A stretch of DNA of 64,000 nucleotides, from positions 20,311,497 through 20,375,496 of the forward strand of contig NC_091016.1 in assembly GCF_041296385.1 (NCBI RefSeq). The letters run 5' to 3'. Below are positions 61,168-64,000 of this stretch, piece by piece. How positions within the stretch are numbered: the first letter of the stretch is position 1; each line of letters begins with the position of its first letter. Both the position numbers and the translations under genes were made by a program. Under the pieces are notes generated by a model, which worked only from the letters and a program-made list of their open reading frames with translations, was not told where the DNA came from and did not search any database. This DNA comes from Aphelocoma coerulescens (Eukaryota; Chordata; Aves; Passeriformes; Corvidae).

Positions 61168-61279
61168 ATTTGTTGTTTGGGGGTGGGATTTGTTGGTTTT
61201 GGGTTGGGTTTTTGTTTGGTTGGTTTTTTGGTTGTATTTTTTGGGTTTTTTTTGGTTTGGTTTGGTTTTTTTTTTTTAT
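61168..61279 (+). repeat. G/T-rich low-complexity tract in the PPP1R21 3' UTR
   Basis: Over 100 nt almost free of A and C, with repeated gggttgg, ggttttttgg and tttggtttgg words, about 130 nt before the AATAAA. In RNA this is a GU-rich element. Confidence 0.8.
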
Positions 61280-61407
61280 CAGATGCTGTGCTGCTCCACA
61301 CTTTCCACACCAACCTTCTGTTCCATCATTTCCATTATGGCACTTATTTGTCCCATAAGGGTTTACTCTGATATCAGATGTGTTGATATGTATTATCAGT
61401 ATGTAAT

Positions 61408-61413
61408 AATAAA
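61408..61413 (+). terminator. PPP1R21: PPP1R21 polyadenylation signal (AATAAA)
   Basis: The first canonical hexamer downstream of the stop, followed about 25-35 nt later by T-rich sequence. Confidence 0.6.
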
Positions 61414-61430
61414 ATCAACTACATGAAATC

Positions 61431-64000
61431 AGCTTGACTTTTTCCTTACTTCTGGCTATGCCCAGGCTGCAGAGTGTGACATTGTGGTGTGGTGTTCCAG
61501 CTGTTGCTGGTGGAGTAGTTACACCAGTCTAGGTACTCTCAGTGCTTCTCTTTGTTCTGCTAGCTCTTCCTTTCAGAAATGCAAAATAGAAGTGGCTGTG
61601 AAAGGGAGAGGAGATGGGAGCCTGCAGGATTTCTTACTGATGTTGAATTAAGAACTCTGTGCTGGTGCTAATGAGGGTTGGCAAGTGTTGGCTTCCTCTC
61701 CAGGCATTTTATGGAAGCAGGTACAGCTTCATCTGTTTCATTGAGGGCTGGAAGCTAATTGCTTTCATCCAGTTCTTTTGCAGCTGCCTTTTCTGAGGAC
61801 TTTCATCTTGCAGTGAAGGTACTAATCTAGTTATTCTGTGAATGAAATTACTGAACTGATACTACTTTTACTGATACTACTTTTCATAGGTCGCTGCATT
61901 CAGAGAAAGGCTTTGCTTAGGCCATTTTTTACAGGGCTGAATAAAAATAGTGTGTTTAGAATTTGCGTTAAAAAAATCAAATGCATGTTGAGTATACCCC
62001 AATATCCAAGCTGGAATTCACAGAGAATGTATAGGCATATAGGTACAATGCCAATGTACATCAATTTATCAGCATTTTTTCTTTGCAGTATTACTTGGGG
62101 GTGTATTTGGGTGTCCCCCTCACCAATCAGCAATAACCAAGCTCCGGAAGAGACAATTCTGGTCACTTAAGCTGCCTTCAGTTTTTCAAGGAAATGTTTT
62201 GAGTAAGTTCTAGACAACTGTAAACTATTAATACCCATAATTAAAATCTGGCAAAAAAGGTTTAAATCAGTGTTTTGGATACTGCTGTAGCAGGTGTTGT
62301 AAGGAGGCACAGGATATTACATTTAACTCTGTGGCATTAGAAACTGCATCAAGTGGAAATGCCCTAGTAATTTGTGCTTATTATCTGCTAACCAGGTGAT
62401 GTGGAATCTTTCTGAATATCTCAAATGCTGTTAAATGTATAAATGGATACTGCACAAGGCTTTGGTATTAAAAAACTGAAGACTTGTTTCAACATCGCAG
62501 CCAAGAATTCATCTTTGAGGCAAAGTTTTCCAGAAAAATGATTTTGAACTGCTTTGTATGCAATGATATGTGCAGAGTATCATGGAATGTACAAAATCTG
62601 GGCAAGGAAATTTTACTAAAACTGGAATTAATCTTCAAAGATGTGCAGTGTGAGTGTTTGACTTCCTAGCTGGTTAATTGGGGAAACCAGTGAGAGTGTT
62701 GTAAAGTGTTAAAACCTTTAGCACAATACAGTGTAAAACCAGGGTTAAAGAAAATCCCCAATGTCAGTTACCTTTTTTAATGACAACTCACTAAAACACA
62801 CAAGCTTTTAAAGCATTTTTAGAGTGCTGAATTAATTTCTCCATAGTGTTGGGCACCTCATGAATCATCTCTCACCCTCGGGCTTAAGTGGCTAATTCAG
62901 AAAACAGCACTATTTTAATGGTTTTAATTGGATTTTCAAAAAATCTTTCTGAGCTTTGTTTTAAAGCTATACTAACATGTTCAAGGCTTTCAAAATGTTC
63001 AGCTATCCTAGATTTCTGAAAGCACATCCTCAGTAACTATTCTGTGTGTTCAAAATAAATATTTGCCGTAATCAGGCATTAATTTAACTTCAAGATTGCC
63101 CTCTTAAGAACCACTGCTTCATCTCTTTGAAACTGCCCAAGAAGCACCAAAGACACTGTCTATTTTAGAAGGCCTTAAGCTCCTGGAGGTCAGAGGTCTC
63201 CCTGCCTGAAAGCTTAACTTCTAAAACAGGAATCTTAGGCTGATGTCATAAGCTGTGCAAGGGTGCATCCCACTGCTGTTTGAACAATGCTTATTTTCAA
63301 TTGCTACATTTGTGATTTAAACAGCAATCAGCTCAAGTGTTGATTTAAAGCTGGTGGTGTTTGTCACGTCTCCTGTTAATCCCTTCAGTTTCATTCTGGA
63401 CCAGTTCGGTGTTTCATGGCAAGATGGTGCCAGAATCCTCTCAATGGATGTGAAATGTCCAGGCTGAAACAGTTTGTTTTCCTACCTTTGGCTGTTTATA
63501 TGGTTATTTTTCCTTTTTCCCAAGACAGCTTCATTTCTAATTTGTACTTGCAATCCTGCTGCTCCACCTGCCTTACCTTCCCTCCCTGGCAGATGAAGTT
63601 TTGGTGTGAAGATCTTTGGCCCAGCATGTTTCCTGCATGCTGACTTTCACTGTTTAACAGTGCTTCCTACAGCTCCAAGAAATGGATTTGCTCCGACATG
63701 CAAGGCACCAATTGCAAACGGGAAAGGAAATAAACTTTGTATCCACATAGTGCCTATCAGGAGACGGGAGGAGTTATTTACTGGCTTGGTTGAGCAGTGT
63801 GAAGGCTGTGGGGTTTTTTTAATAGTGTAAACCCAATAATATATTAAACTTTGGAGAACCATCTGGCCCTGTAAATTGAGCAAACCTGTTGTTTAATACA
63901 GTCTGTATGTAAGGTAATTTGAGAGCACTATCTTAGCAACAGCAGGGTCATAATAAAAACAAAGCTTAGTGCAGTAAAAAATTGTAATTGCTGCCAGACG
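61431..64000. other. Downstream intergenic sequence
   Basis: No exon of the next gene expected from synteny (STON1) was recognised, nor any transposon or RNA gene. An AATAAA at 63729-63734 could be a chance match or a far distal signal. Confidence 0.6.

Larger units (their letters stand above)
60186..61430 (+). other. PPP1R21: PPP1R21 3' UTR
   Basis: From the stop to just beyond an AATAAA at 61408, about 1.25 kb, in keeping with the roughly 1-kb 3' UTR of mammalian PPP1R21. It includes a TA-rich repeat (about 60880-60898) and a G/T-only-rich tract (about 61168-61279). The 3' end is inferred from the signal. Confidence 0.6.

Noticed and set aside
63729..63734. AATAAA as end of PPP1R21 or of another gene
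   Set aside because: It lies 3.5 kb past the stop with an earlier canonical signal at 61408, and no exon is recognised nearby.

Overview
The window is vertebrate nuclear DNA, most likely from a bird. Three things point that way: both genes have introns and encode close vertebrate orthologues, there are three antisense CR1-type LINE fragments, and the introns are compact. One solo LTR is reminiscent of songbird endogenous retroviruses, but I cannot fix the lineage from sequence alone. No operon, CRISPR array, tRNA or rRNA was seen.

Layout, all genes on the + strand. 1-1350 is FOXN2 intron (the promoter lies outside the window). 1351-16977 holds the five coding exons of FOXN2, a forkhead transcription factor of 437 residues. 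16978 to about 20240 is its 3' UTR, ending at an AATAAA. About 20250-28700 is intergenic, with a 147-bp direct duplication, a pair of short hairpins, a GA microsatellite and a CR1 tail. About 28770-29560 is a CpG island that acts as the PPP1R21 promoter and first exon. 29344-60185 holds all 22 coding exons of PPP1R21, a coiled-coil endosomal protein of 780 residues. 60186 to about 61430 is its 3' UTR, and the rest is gene-poor downstream DNA. FOXN2 followed by PPP1R21 in tandem matches the vertebrate order known from human 2p16.3. The two genes have no known shared pathway; they are simply syntenic.

Both coding sequences could be joined exon by exon with every reading phase consistent (1314 and 2343 nt including stops), and neither shows a frameshift or premature stop. 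The points most worth a second look are: an antisense solo LTR that ends 20 nt before the acceptor of the last FOXN2 exon and so probably supplies its branch point; an uninterrupted 610-nt pyrimidine tract in PPP1R21 intron 11, just after a weak donor; a GC-AG intron in PPP1R21; a NAGNAG acceptor inside FOXN2; and a PPP1R21 promoter with a perfect CLEAR/E-box palindrome, a near-perfect RFX X-box and an inverted pair of YY1-type sites.
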